A stretch of 64,000 bases of DNA from Pantoea sp. SOD02 (GTDB lineage: Bacteria; Pseudomonadota; Gammaproteobacteria; Enterobacterales; Enterobacteriaceae): assembly GCF_024707505.1 (NCBI RefSeq), contig NZ_CP102605.1, forward strand, positions 682,001-746,000. The letters are read 5' to 3'. Under the pieces are notes generated by a model. It had not been told where the DNA came from. It made no database searches and saw only the letters and a program-made list of their open reading frames with translations. Shown here in pieces: positions 16,880 to 25,308 of this stretch (within the stretch, counting starts at the first letter, position 1; each line of letters begins with the position of its first letter). A program made the position numbers and the translations under genes.

Positions 16880-17530
16880 CTAACGGTGATTCAACCTGCG
16901 CGACAACCTGTCACCAAAAAACTGCAGCACTGTCACCAGCGCCACCAGCACCACAATAACCGTCAGCATCACCTGCATATCAAAACGCTGATAACCGTAG
17001 CGATACGCCAAATCCCCCAACCCACCCGCGCCAATCGCACCTGCCATTGCCGAGGCGTTAATCATCGTCACCAGCGTAATGGTAAATCCGCTGACAATGC
17101 CGGGCCGCGCTTCGGGCAGCAACACATGCCAGATAATATGCCAGCGATGGAAACCCATCGCCTGCGCCGCTTCGGTCAGCCCTTTATCCACTTCGCGCAA
17201 ACTCACTTCGGCGATGCGCGCAAAGAACGGCGTCGCAGCCAATGTCAGCGGCACCACTGCCGCCCACACGCCGTAGGTGGTGCCGACGATCCAGCGAGTA
17301 AACGGAATCAGCGCCACCATCAGAATTAAAAACGGGATCGAGCGGAACAGGTTCACCACCCAGCCCAGCACGCGATTCAGCAGCGGGTTGGGAAACAGAT
17401 CGCCGCGTCCGGTCACTACCAGAATCACCGCCATCGGCAAACCCAGCGCCAACGCCAACAGCGACGACACGCCCACCATCAGCAGCGTATCCAGCAGCCC
17501 AATCCACAAACGATCAATAGCCAGTGACAT
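16880..17530 (-). CDS. MetI-like ABC transporter permease
   Basis: This 216-residue permease has about five membrane segments. The EAA-type loop AAQAMGFHRWHIIWHVLLPEARPG docks on the ATPase. It belongs to the D-methionine/NlpA-linked permease group. Its start lies inside the ATPase gene end (17-base overlap). It is the last gene of the six-gene sulfur operon, so it probably imports a sulfonate, thioether or sulfone rather than methionine itself. Confidence 0.88.
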   Translation of the reverse strand: MSLAIDRLWIGLLDTLLMVGVSSLLALALGLPMAVILVVTGRGDLFPNPLLNRVLGWVVNLFRSIPFLILMVALIPFTRWIVGTTYGVWAAVVPLTLAATPFFARIAEVSLREVDKGLTEAAQAMGFHRWHIIWHVLLPEARPGIVSGFTITLVTMINASAMAGAIGAGGLGDLAYRYGYQRFDMQVMLTVIVVLVALVTVLQFFGDRLSRRLNHR

Positions 17531-18614
17531 AGCCCGGTATCTCCAGTTGATCCGTAATCGGGGTTAACAGCGTCCGCGCGGCGTCCGCGTCATGCTGTGC
17601 ATCGAGCAGCAGCAACATTTGCCCGGTCGGTTTGCTATCCACCCACTCCACCGCGCTATAAATAAGCGTCAGCTCCCCGCCAACTCGCGCACTCAGCGCC
17701 GCTAAATCCGGCTGCGCGCCTTGCCCGGTGTAGCGTAAACGCACCAACAAGCGTGAATCTCCACGCTCGCGCGTCGGCGTCAGCAGCGGTTGAATGGCTT
17801 CCGGCAACGCGCTGAACTGCGGATTTAGCAACTGGCGCGTAGTTTCTTGCTGCGGATCGCTATACACCTGCCACACCGGCCCGCGCTCAATGATTTCGCC
17901 CTGATCGATCACCGCCACCTGATGACAGAGATCGTGCACCACATCCATTTCATGAGTAATCAGCACGATGGTGATGTGGCGCTGTTGATTGATCTTCTTC
18001 AGCAGCGCCAGAATCGAGCGCGTGGTTTCCGGATCGAGCGCCGACGTGGCTTCATCACACAGCAGCAGTTCCGGATCGTGCACCAGCGCGCGCGCAATGC
18101 CGACGCGCTGCTTCTGCCCGCCGGATAGCTGCGCAGGCCACGCGTGCTGGCGCTGTTCAAGGCCGACCAGCGCCAGCAGTTCATCCACTTTGCGCCGCCG
18201 CTCCGCCGCAGGAACGCCCGCGACTTTCATCGGCAGCTCAATGTTTTCCCGCACCGTTTTTGCCGATAGCAAATTGAAGTGCTGAAAAATCATGCCGGTA
18301 CCGCGTCGCCAATCCACCAGTTGACGATCGCTCAGCGTGCCGAGATCGATACCGTCAATCACCACCTGACCGCGAGTGGGATTTTCCAGCCGATTAAGGC
18401 AGCGAATCAGCGTCGATTTCCCCGCGCCGCTGCGCCCAATGATGCCGAAAATCTCGCCGCGCTTAACCTGCAGATCGACGGCTTTCAGCGCGTCCTGAGT
18501 CTGTCCCGGATAGCGTTTACTCAAGCCACGAATCTGCACGTGGATTTTCCCTGCCGTCTCAGCCGTCGGTGACAGCAGCGCATCGCGCTCGCCGGGTAGC
18601 GTCAGGCTCACCAT
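17514..18614 (-). CDS. MetN-like ABC transporter ATPase with NIL domain
   Basis: This 366-residue ATPase carries Walker A (GRSGAGKST), the signature LSGGQKQR and Walker B (LLLCDEATSALD). The C-terminal 80 residues form a NIL-type regulatory domain, as in MetN, where it binds substrate and inhibits transport. Close spacing to the binding-protein gene (2 bases) and overlap with the permease gene show a single transport unit. Neighbouring flavoenzymes point to organosulfur import. Confidence 0.9.
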   Translation of the reverse strand: MVSLTLPGERDALLSPTAETAGKIHVQIRGLSKRYPGQTQDALKAVDLQVKRGEIFGIIGRSGAGKSTLIRCLNRLENPTRGQVVIDGIDLGTLSDRQLVDWRRGTGMIFQHFNLLSAKTVRENIELPMKVAGVPAAERRRKVDELLALVGLEQRQHAWPAQLSGGQKQRVGIARALVHDPELLLCDEATSALDPETTRSILALLKKINQQRHITIVLITHEMDVVHDLCHQVAVIDQGEIIERGPVWQVYSDPQQETTRQLLNPQFSALPEAIQPLLTPTRERGDSRLLVRLRYTGQGAQPDLAALSARVGGELTLIYSAVEWVDSKPTGQMLLLLDAQHDADAARTLLTPITDQLEIPGYVTGY

Positions 18615-18616
18615 GC

Positions 18617-19423
18617 TTACTGGCTCCAGCCCGGCTGATACAGCTTGCCGTAGAAATCATCAAGTTTGGCGCGCACCACCGGCGAATGCTGGTAGATATC
18701 AACGAACTTCGCCAGGCGCGGATCGTTCTGATGACCGTCACGGATCACGAACTGAATCACGTATTCCGGATGCTCTAGCCCATCAAACAGCAGCGCACTG
18801 TTTGGGTCGATGGTCTTCGACAGACGCAGATAGTGTGGATAACCCTGCGCTAAATCGACTTCATCCAGCGAACGCGACAGCTGCACCGCCTCCACTTCAA
18901 TAATCTTCAGATGCTTCGGATTGCTGACGATGTCATCCACGGTAGATTTGAGGCCCGCGCCTGGTTTTAAAGTAATCAGCCTGGCTTTTTGCAGCAGCAG
19001 CAGGCCGCGCGCGCCGTTAATCGGGTCGTTGGCAATCGCCACCGTGCCGCCATCGGGAATCTGGTCAATCGCGGTATGTTTCTTCGAATAGAGACCGATG
19101 TTATTGATGATCGCTGGCGCGAACGGCACCAGATGGAATCCGCCCTGCTGATTGGCGTTCTCAAGGAACGGTTTGTGCTGGAACAGGTTCACGTCGATAT
19201 CACCGTTTTCCACGCTGACGTTCGGCGCGGTCCAGTCGGTGAACTCCACCAGCTCAACGTTTAAGCCTTGTTTCTTAGCTTCGGCAACGGCGGTTTCCAG
19301 CGGCGGCGCAAAGGCGGCGGTAGTGCCGACTTTCAGCGGTCCGCTGTAGTTTTCGGCGGCGACGGCGCTAAACGCCAGCAGTGCGACGCTGGCAGCCAGC
19401 GCAAAATGACGTGCAATGTTCAT
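18617..19423 (-). CDS. NlpA/MetQ-family substrate-binding protein
   Basis: This 268-residue periplasmic protein has a signal peptide (residues 1-22, ending AVA) and the MetQ fold, with VEFTDWTAPNVSVENGDIDVN and NLFQHKPFLEN. Unlike MetQ and NlpA it has no lipobox cysteine, so it should be a soluble periplasmic protein. IANDPINGARGLLLLQKA is the conserved hinge segment. Downstream lie the matching ATPase and permease; upstream is a flavin monooxygenase. The ligand is inferred to be an organosulfur compound. Confidence 0.88.
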   Translation of the reverse strand: MNIARHFALAASVALLAFSAVAAENYSGPLKVGTTAAFAPPLETAVAEAKKQGLNVELVEFTDWTAPNVSVENGDIDVNLFQHKPFLENANQQGGFHLVPFAPAIINNIGLYSKKHTAIDQIPDGGTVAIANDPINGARGLLLLQKARLITLKPGAGLKSTVDDIVSNPKHLKIIEVEAVQLSRSLDEVDLAQGYPHYLRLSKTIDPNSALLFDGLEHPEYVIQFVIRDGHQNDPRLAKFVDIYQHSPVVRAKLDDFYGKLYQPGWSQ

Positions 19424-19443
19424 ATCAGATCCCTGAGGTTAAA

Positions 19444-20805
19444 TTAACGAAGGTTAACGCCGTCGCGCCAGCGCGCCGCCGGATGGCGATCGGGCAAGCG
19501 GTCCTGCTGTTGAAAAATTTTCTGCCGTAACGAACCGGGCTGATACGCGGTCTTGAAGCGGCCGCGCTGCTGTATTTCCGGCACCACCAGATCGATAAAA
19601 TCGCGGTAGCTCTGCGGATTGAGGATGCGCGTCAGGTTAAAGCCGTCGATATCGCCTTCATCGATCCACGTTATCAACGCATCCGCGACCTGACTCGGAT
19701 TACCGACGATCAGCGGATAGCGGCTGCCCATCGCGTGCTGCTCCAGCAAACGACGGCGCGTCCAGCCGCTGAAAGCTTTGCTCACTGATTCAATGGCACG
19801 CGTGTCGCCGGTTTGAATCGGCTCATCCAGTTCGAACGCCGCCAGATCCAGGCCAATCGAGCTGGAGAAGTGCGCGATACCGGCTTCAGGGCTGGCGTAT
19901 TCGAGATAGTTTTTATGCTTCTCCTGCGCTTCGCGTTCGGTGGGCGCGACAATCACGCTGACGCCCATAAAAATGCGCAGATCGTCAGGATGGCGTCCGG
20001 CAGCCACCGCCGCCTGACGCAAACGCGTCGATTGCTCGCGCATTGCGGCAGGTGACGCGGCATTGACAAAGCTGCACTCGGCGTGACGTCCGGCGAACTG
20101 CACGCCGCGCGCCGAGGAACCGGCCTGGAACAGCAGCGGCGTACGCTGCGGCGACGGGCTGCTCAGGTGATAACCTTGCACCTGATAAAACTCGCCCTGA
20201 TGATTGATTTGATGGATTTTGCTGGCATCGGCGTAGCGCCGATGGGCTTTATCCTGCACCAGCGCATCATCCTGCCAACTGCCTTCCCATAACTTGTAGG
20301 TGACATCGAGAAACTCATCGGCCTGATCGTAGCGGCGGTCGTGCGCCAGCAGCTGTTGCTGGCCCATGGCACGCGCGGCGCTATCGAGATAACCGGTAAC
20401 GATGTTCCAGCCGATGCGCCCTTTGGTCAGGTGATCGAGTGTGGAAAGCCGGCGTGCGAACGGATACGGCGCTTCATAACTCAGGTTGGCGGTCACGCCA
20501 AAACCCAGATGTTGTGTCACGCTGGCCATGCCGGAAATCAGCATTAGCGGATCGTTTACCGGCAGCTGAATCGACTCTTTAGCGGTCAGGCCAATGCCTT
20601 GCTGATAGACGTCATACACGCCGAGAATGTCGGCGATAAACAGCCCATCAAACAGCCCGCGCTCCAGCAACCGCGCCAGATCCAGCCAGTAATCCAGCGA
20701 GTTGAAATCCACCGAACGATCCTGCGGATGCGTCCACATACCGTGATGAATGTGCCCAACGCAGTTCATATTGAACGCGTTAAGCAGAATCTGTTTTTGA
20801 CTCAT
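19444..20805 (-). CDS. LLM flavin-dependent monooxygenase, NtaA/SnaA/DszA group
   Basis: This 453-residue FMNH2-dependent monooxygenase has the long-form luciferase-like features of NtaA/SnaA/DszA. Examples are the start LNAFNMNCVGHIHHGMW, HLTKGRIGWNIVTGYLDSAARAMG in the centre and LFQAGSSARGVQFAGRHAE. Such enzymes oxygenate sulfones, chelators or thioethers and need a separate flavin reductase, which is not in this operon. The start overlaps the upstream SfnB-like stop as ATGA. Release of sulfite or an oxidisable fragment from the imported compound is the likely role. Confidence 0.86.
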   Translation of the reverse strand: MSQKQILLNAFNMNCVGHIHHGMWTHPQDRSVDFNSLDYWLDLARLLERGLFDGLFIADILGVYDVYQQGIGLTAKESIQLPVNDPLMLISGMASVTQHLGFGVTANLSYEAPYPFARRLSTLDHLTKGRIGWNIVTGYLDSAARAMGQQQLLAHDRRYDQADEFLDVTYKLWEGSWQDDALVQDKAHRRYADASKIHQINHQGEFYQVQGYHLSSPSPQRTPLLFQAGSSARGVQFAGRHAECSFVNAASPAAMREQSTRLRQAAVAAGRHPDDLRIFMGVSVIVAPTEREAQEKHKNYLEYASPEAGIAHFSSSIGLDLAAFELDEPIQTGDTRAIESVSKAFSGWTRRRLLEQHAMGSRYPLIVGNPSQVADALITWIDEGDIDGFNLTRILNPQSYRDFIDLVVPEIQQRGRFKTAYQPGSLRQKIFQQQDRLPDRHPAARWRDGVNLR

Positions 20806-22004
20806 ATCGTCCCCCGACGCGGCGGCAACACGCCATTCAGCAGATAGTTGCCGATTGCCGGATATTTCCAGCGCACCGGATCGTGCAAGGTGTGGGTGCG
20901 CGCATTGCGCCAGTGGCGGTCGAAGTTGTTTTCGCGCAGGCTGGAACGCGATCCGCCGAGTTCAAACAGCAGATTGCTGGCCTCCAGCGACACTTCCGTG
21001 GTCCAGGCGCGCGCTTTCGCGACTTCCACCGACGCCAGCGCCACGTTTTCGGCACTGGGATCGCGCTGCGCCACGTCAACCGCATCACCGGCAATCGCCA
21101 GCAGTGCATCGCCCGCGCTCAGACGTGCGGCCAGACGACCGGTGCGATCGAGCGTCAACGGATCGTCGCTGGCGCGTTCGACGCCGCTGTCCGGCCATGG
21201 TCGCGCGCGCTGACGCAGAAAATCGAGCATGTCTTCAAACGCCGCCCGCGCAATGCCCTGATCGATAGCCGCATGCATAATCTGCGCGAATGGCCCAACG
21301 GTGCTCGGACGCTCAAATGCCGTCTGGAACGGCACCACATCCTCTGGCCCAATCGCCACATCGCGGAACTGCACGCTGCCGCTGCCGGTGGTGCGCTGAC
21401 CAAAACCGCTCCAGTCATCAATCACGTTAACGCCATGCTGATGGCGCGGCACAAACACCAGCTGCTCTTTGCCGTCATCGGCAATCGCCAGCGTCGGAAT
21501 ACGGTCGGCATACAGCGCGCCGGTGCAGTAAAACTTGTTGCCGTTGAGGCGCAATCCTTCCGCCTGCTGTGAAACCGCCGTGGAACGCTGATGCGCGGCA
21601 GGCGAACTGAATTCCGCCAGCGCATTACCGTGATGCACGCCATCCAGCACCTCTGCGTAGAGCCACTGTTTCTGCGCCTCGCTGCCGTTGATGCGCAGCA
21701 CTTCCAGCGCGTAAAAATGGTTCTGCGGCACCTGACCAATCGATCCGTCGGCGGCGCTCAATATCACGAAAATCCCGGCCAGTTCGGCGGTAGAAATCTC
21801 AATGCCGCCAAAGTCACGCGGCACGGTGATGGCACCGAGCCCGGATTGAAACAGCTGCTGCAATTCAGCGTGCGGCAGTTCACGTTCGCGGTCGCGCTGG
21901 GCTGAACCGGCACGAAAACGTTCCGCCAGTTCCTGCGCGACCTGCAAGGCCTGTTGGGCATGGGTGATGCGCGATGCGCGCTGTTTGGGCGATACCTGCG
22001 TCAT
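20802..22004 (-). CDS. SfnB-like sulfur-acquisition flavoprotein (second copy)
   Basis: This 400-residue acyl-CoA-dehydrogenase-fold protein belongs to the SfnB group used in sulfur starvation. Recognisable segments are GLGAITVPRDFGGIEIS near residue 55, FSSPAAHQRSTAV, DDWSGFGQRTTGSGSV near 225 and RHWRNARTHTLHDPVRWK at the C terminus. It probably acts as a reduced-flavin monooxygenase on organosulfur substrates rather than on acyl-CoA. It starts nine bases after the paralogous upstream gene, with AAGGAG before the ATG. Confidence 0.84.
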   Translation of the reverse strand: MTQVSPKQRASRITHAQQALQVAQELAERFRAGSAQRDRERELPHAELQQLFQSGLGAITVPRDFGGIEISTAELAGIFVILSAADGSIGQVPQNHFYALEVLRINGSEAQKQWLYAEVLDGVHHGNALAEFSSPAAHQRSTAVSQQAEGLRLNGNKFYCTGALYADRIPTLAIADDGKEQLVFVPRHQHGVNVIDDWSGFGQRTTGSGSVQFRDVAIGPEDVVPFQTAFERPSTVGPFAQIMHAAIDQGIARAAFEDMLDFLRQRARPWPDSGVERASDDPLTLDRTGRLAARLSAGDALLAIAGDAVDVAQRDPSAENVALASVEVAKARAWTTEVSLEASNLLFELGGSRSSLRENNFDRHWRNARTHTLHDPVRWKYPAIGNYLLNGVLPPRRGTI

Positions 22005-22013
22005 GGTTGCTCC

Positions 22014-23219
22014 TTAAATCCACGCATGACGCGCAGGCAGCGCATCATTGAGGTAATAGTTGCCGATAGCGTGGGTTTTCCAGCGCACCGGATCGTGCAA
22101 AGTGTGGGTGCGCGCATTGCGCCAGTGACGATCGAGTCCGTGGCGCAGCAAAGTGCCGCGGCTGCCGCCCCATTCCAGCAGTTTCTCGCTGGCCCGCAGC
22201 GCCACTTCGGTGGTGAGTACTTTAGCTTCCGCTACCGCAATCGAGGCGCGCGCGCAGTTTTCGGCGGTCAGCGCCTGTTGATCGATGCTGTCAAGCACGC
22301 GGGCGGCACGCGTTAGCAGTGCGTTGGCGGCGCTCAGTTCGGTGCTGATGCGGCCCACATCGGCGAGGATGTAGGGATCGTCGGCATTGCGGCTGACATT
22401 GGCATCCACCCAAGGTCGCGAGCTGCTGCGCACAAACTCCAGCGCCTCATCCAGCGCGCCTTGCGCAATGCCTGCATCAATCGCCGCCTGAATCAGCTGG
22501 GAAACCGCACCGCGCAGCGTCGGTTTTTCGGCTGCGGGCAGCGACATCAATAACGCCGAATCTACCGCAACCTGCTGCAGTTTCACCGTGCCGCTGGCGG
22601 TGGTGCGCTGGCCGATACCGGACCAGTCATCAATAATCTCTACGCCCGATGCTGGCAGCGGAATAAAGGCCATCTTCGGCTGCTGATCGTGCATTGCGGT
22701 GGTGACCAGAATGTCGGCGAACAACGCGCCAGTGGAGTAGAACTTCTCGCCGGTGAGCTGCAGGCCCTGTGACGTTGTCACCAGCTGTGCCTGCACATCA
22801 CGCGTGTGTTTGGTGTTTTTCTCCGGCCCGCCGTTGCCAAGACGCTTGCCCTGCACCACCGCGCTCAGCAGTTGCTGCTGTTGCGCCGCCGAACCTTCGC
22901 CGAGGATGAACTGAATCAGACCAAAGTGGTTTTGCGGGATCTGCCCCAGCGACGGATCGCTGGCGGAGATCAGACGAAACACCTCGGCCATGGTTTGGTA
23001 CGACAAACCTGCACCGCCAAATTCGCGTGGCACGCTGATGCTGCCAAGTCCCAACGCGGTGAACTGGTTGAGCAGCGCGATGGGATAGATGCGTTGCTGA
23101 TCGCGTTCAACTGCGCCGCCTTTTGCCTGCTCGGCCAGATGGCGTGCGGCAGCGATGGCTTGTTCATCGCTATTTAATACCGCCGCGCGGTTAATAATCT
23201 CGTCACTGTTTTGCGTCAT
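22014..23219 (-). CDS. SfnB-like sulfur-acquisition flavoprotein (first copy)
   Basis: This 401-residue paralogue of the next gene shares FGGAGLSYQTMAEVFRLI, IIDDWSGIGQRTTASGTV and RHWRNARTHTLHDPVRWKTHAIGNY. Two diverged copies in tandem suggest different substrates or successive steps. I use the ATG at 23219; a GTG at 23231 is in frame. It is the first gene of the six-gene unit ending with the MetI-like permease. The 411-bp gap upstream holds palindromic repeats and a GGCAA-N4-TTGCC dyad at 23358-23371, but no regulator gene. Confidence 0.84.
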   Translation of the reverse strand: MTQNSDEIINRAAVLNSDEQAIAAARHLAEQAKGGAVERDQQRIYPIALLNQFTALGLGSISVPREFGGAGLSYQTMAEVFRLISASDPSLGQIPQNHFGLIQFILGEGSAAQQQQLLSAVVQGKRLGNGGPEKNTKHTRDVQAQLVTTSQGLQLTGEKFYSTGALFADILVTTAMHDQQPKMAFIPLPASGVEIIDDWSGIGQRTTASGTVKLQQVAVDSALLMSLPAAEKPTLRGAVSQLIQAAIDAGIAQGALDEALEFVRSSSRPWVDANVSRNADDPYILADVGRISTELSAANALLTRAARVLDSIDQQALTAENCARASIAVAEAKVLTTEVALRASEKLLEWGGSRGTLLRHGLDRHWRNARTHTLHDPVRWKTHAIGNYYLNDALPARHAWI

Positions 23220-23357
23220 AGCTGATTTCACTTTTACTGCACAGCGAAGTGTAAGCCTGCACTGAAAAAGTCAGCAGGCCGTGGAATGAATAACGGATTG
23301 AAAGCGATGATAATCAGCGGGGTTAAAACAAGTAAATAGCGCGGTTATGCTATATCC

Positions 23358-23371
23358 GGCAATGTGTTGCC
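23358..23371. promoter_or_regulatory. Short dyad upstream of the sulfur operon
   Basis: GGCAA-TGTG-TTGCC lies about 140 bp before the first SfnB-like gene. It resembles a sigma-54 element but the GG-GC distance is one base short, so an operator is more likely if it is functional at all. Confidence 0.25.
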
Positions 23372-23505
23372 ATTATTAAGCTATGGATTTAATTAAGCAC
23401 AACAACAGGCTAGCAGCGGCGCTGCGGGCAATTAGCGAGTATAAAAAAGCGGCGAGTAATTCTTAAGATCAAATAACGCAATCAAAATTTAAATAATGCA
23501 TATCC

Positions 23506-23627
23506 CGTAGGGTCGCCATTAATGGCGACCTCATAGCATTGTGCGGAATTTTACAAGGTCACCATAAATGGCGACCCTACGGAATTGTGCGGGATTATAT
23601 AAGGTCGCCATTAATGGCGACCCTACG
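23506..23627. repeat. Three palindromic repeats in short tandem
   Basis: Three copies (cores at 23511, 23557 and 23603) are spaced at exactly 46 bases by related linkers containing ATTGTGCGG. This is a small-scale version of the 49.7-50.2 kb array. It ends just before the stop of the 474-residue hypothetical gene. Confidence 0.85.
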
Positions 23628-23630
23628 ATT

Positions 23631-25055
23631 TTATATTTGTGCATCAAACTGCGCGGCGGCGAAACTTTGGGTGAATTCGTTTTTCGCGCTGTGCGGGATC
23701 TGCACGCTATCGATCAACTTCGCCAGCTGATAGGTTTGCACCGTCTCATTTTGCGTCAGCTGCTGGGAATAATTCGCGGTCAAATCGCCTTTCTTATTCT
23801 GCGTCACCGAAGTCTGGCTGCGCTCTTCGTCATCAATCAAATGGTACTTATAGTTTTGCGACGACTTCTGTTCGGTCAATTTCACCGCCGAGGCAGAATC
23901 CAGCGCGGTGTGGAAGCTGGCCTTGAGTTTAAACAGCGTTTGCTGGGTCAAATCCTGGGTATCGCCATGCGTTTGCGAAGCGGTTTTTTGCGCCACGTTC
24001 AGTGAGAAGGTGTCTTGCTCTTCTGGCTTATATGGATTTCCGGAAACCGGCGTCTGCTGATACGTAGCCGAGAAGTCCGCCAATCCGCTGATCGCGCCGT
24101 TCTTCGCCGCATTGGCATCAATTGACTTCACGCGCTGGGTATTGATGCTTTCCGCCGCTTTACCTTCGGTGGTATTGAGCGCGCGGAAGCTGTCTTTAAA
24201 CAGTGTCAGCATGTCACTATCGCCATGGCCGCGCGAAGCTGCCTGATCGAATTTGCTGCTCCACTGATCCAGTGCCGCCGCCTGCTGTGCCGCGCTGCCC
24301 GCCTGGGTCAGTTTCGACATATCAGTATCAAGTTTGATGCTGACATCGCCGTTATGGAAACCAAGCCAGCGCTCCTGATCGTCGGCATGCAGATTCAGAG
24401 ATTGCGTGACGTTATTGCCATTCCGCAGATCGGTCTTCAAATCGACGCTTTTCAGCACTGAACTATCAAACTTCATCAGATCGCTGATATCAAGTTTGGT
24501 GGTGCTGCCATCCAGGCCATCCAGCGCTTTTTGCAAGCCTGCTGACAGTTGCCCCATCGCTGCCGCTTCATCATTGCTCAGCTGGCCGCCGCTGGTTTTT
24601 AGCTCCACCACCAAGCCGCCCTGCTGACGCGTCATCTGCAAACTCACCTGCACGCCAGATTGCGTAGTGATGGTCAGTGCCAGCGCACTTTGGCTGCTGT
24701 TCTTTGCGCCGCTCACCGCTTCGGTCGCTGGCACGCTCAAGGTTACGTCGCCGCGATTGCTGGCCAGATTGCTCAGTAAGGTGCTGCCGAGACCGTTCAT
24801 GCCGACGCCGCTGGCATGTGCGGCACCGTTGAGCTGCGCTTGCAGGCTGCTGGTGACATCAACGGAACTTTTGACCTGCGCGGGCTCGATTTTGTAAATA
24901 GCAGCGATGGCGTCACTCGCCTCGCTGAAGGTGACTTTGGTGGACGCCTCCGCCGTCAGGGCGTTTTGCGCGGATTTGTTGTTTACCGCTGGCGTCACCA
25001 CCGCATTCGATGCGATTAAATTTCTCAGTACGCTGCTGCCAATCCCATTTAGCAT
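23631..25055 (-). CDS. Unrecognised 474-residue protein, Cys-free, Ser/Gln/Asn/Ala-rich
   Basis: I do not recognise this family. The protein lacks a signal peptide and membrane segments and contains no cysteine. The N-terminal segment MLNGIGSSVLRNLIASN recurs in degenerate form near residue 85 (GMNGLGSTLLSNLASN), an internal duplication. The middle region (about residues 120-190) looks like an amphipathic beta/alpha module (ALTITTQSGVQVSLQMTRQQ); the rest is hydrophilic and likely elongated. Composition resembles secreted or surface-appendage proteins exported without a Sec signal, but that is speculation. It is monocistronic and flanked by palindromic repeats on both sides. Codon use matches its neighbours, so the frame is probably real. 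Confidence 0.75.
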   Translation of the reverse strand: MLNGIGSSVLRNLIASNAVVTPAVNNKSAQNALTAEASTKVTFSEASDAIAAIYKIEPAQVKSSVDVTSSLQAQLNGAAHASGVGMNGLGSTLLSNLASNRGDVTLSVPATEAVSGAKNSSQSALALTITTQSGVQVSLQMTRQQGGLVVELKTSGGQLSNDEAAAMGQLSAGLQKALDGLDGSTTKLDISDLMKFDSSVLKSVDLKTDLRNGNNVTQSLNLHADDQERWLGFHNGDVSIKLDTDMSKLTQAGSAAQQAAALDQWSSKFDQAASRGHGDSDMLTLFKDSFRALNTTEGKAAESINTQRVKSIDANAAKNGAISGLADFSATYQQTPVSGNPYKPEEQDTFSLNVAQKTASQTHGDTQDLTQQTLFKLKASFHTALDSASAVKLTEQKSSQNYKYHLIDDEERSQTSVTQNKKGDLTANYSQQLTQNETVQTYQLAKLIDSVQIPHSAKNEFTQSFAAAQFDAQI

Positions 25056-25134
25056 GAAAATAATCCTCGTTGTGTACTATTCCTGAGTGTTATCGGCGTA
25101 TTAGTGAGCAGCTTTAGCAACCTTTACATTATTC

Positions 25135-25183
25135 GGTCGCCATAAATGGCGACCCTACTGTAGGGGCGCCATTCATGGCGACC
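25135..25183. repeat. Two adjacent palindromic repeats, opposed
   Basis: GGTCGCCATAAATGGCGACCCTACTGTAGGGGCGCCATTCATGGCGACC contains two copies meeting at CCCTACTGTAGGGG, which is itself palindromic, between the hypothetical gene and the amidase. Confidence 0.85.
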
Positions 25184-25308
25184 TTCTCACCACAACCTCC
25201 CAACCTGTCATTCCAGACATATCATCTGTCCGCCTAAACACAGCCGCACTTCACGCAGTGACTTACGTTATTCATCAACACATCTCTCACTCACGAGGTA
25301 AGGTCACG

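Noticed and set aside
16582-16883. Two 65-residue frames on opposite strands
   Set aside because: They lie in a hairpin-rich non-coding element, lack ribosome sites and show no protein-like features.
20883-21572. A 229-residue frame antisense to the second SfnB-like gene
   Set aside because: Shadow of a high-GC coding region; the sense strand has full family motifs.
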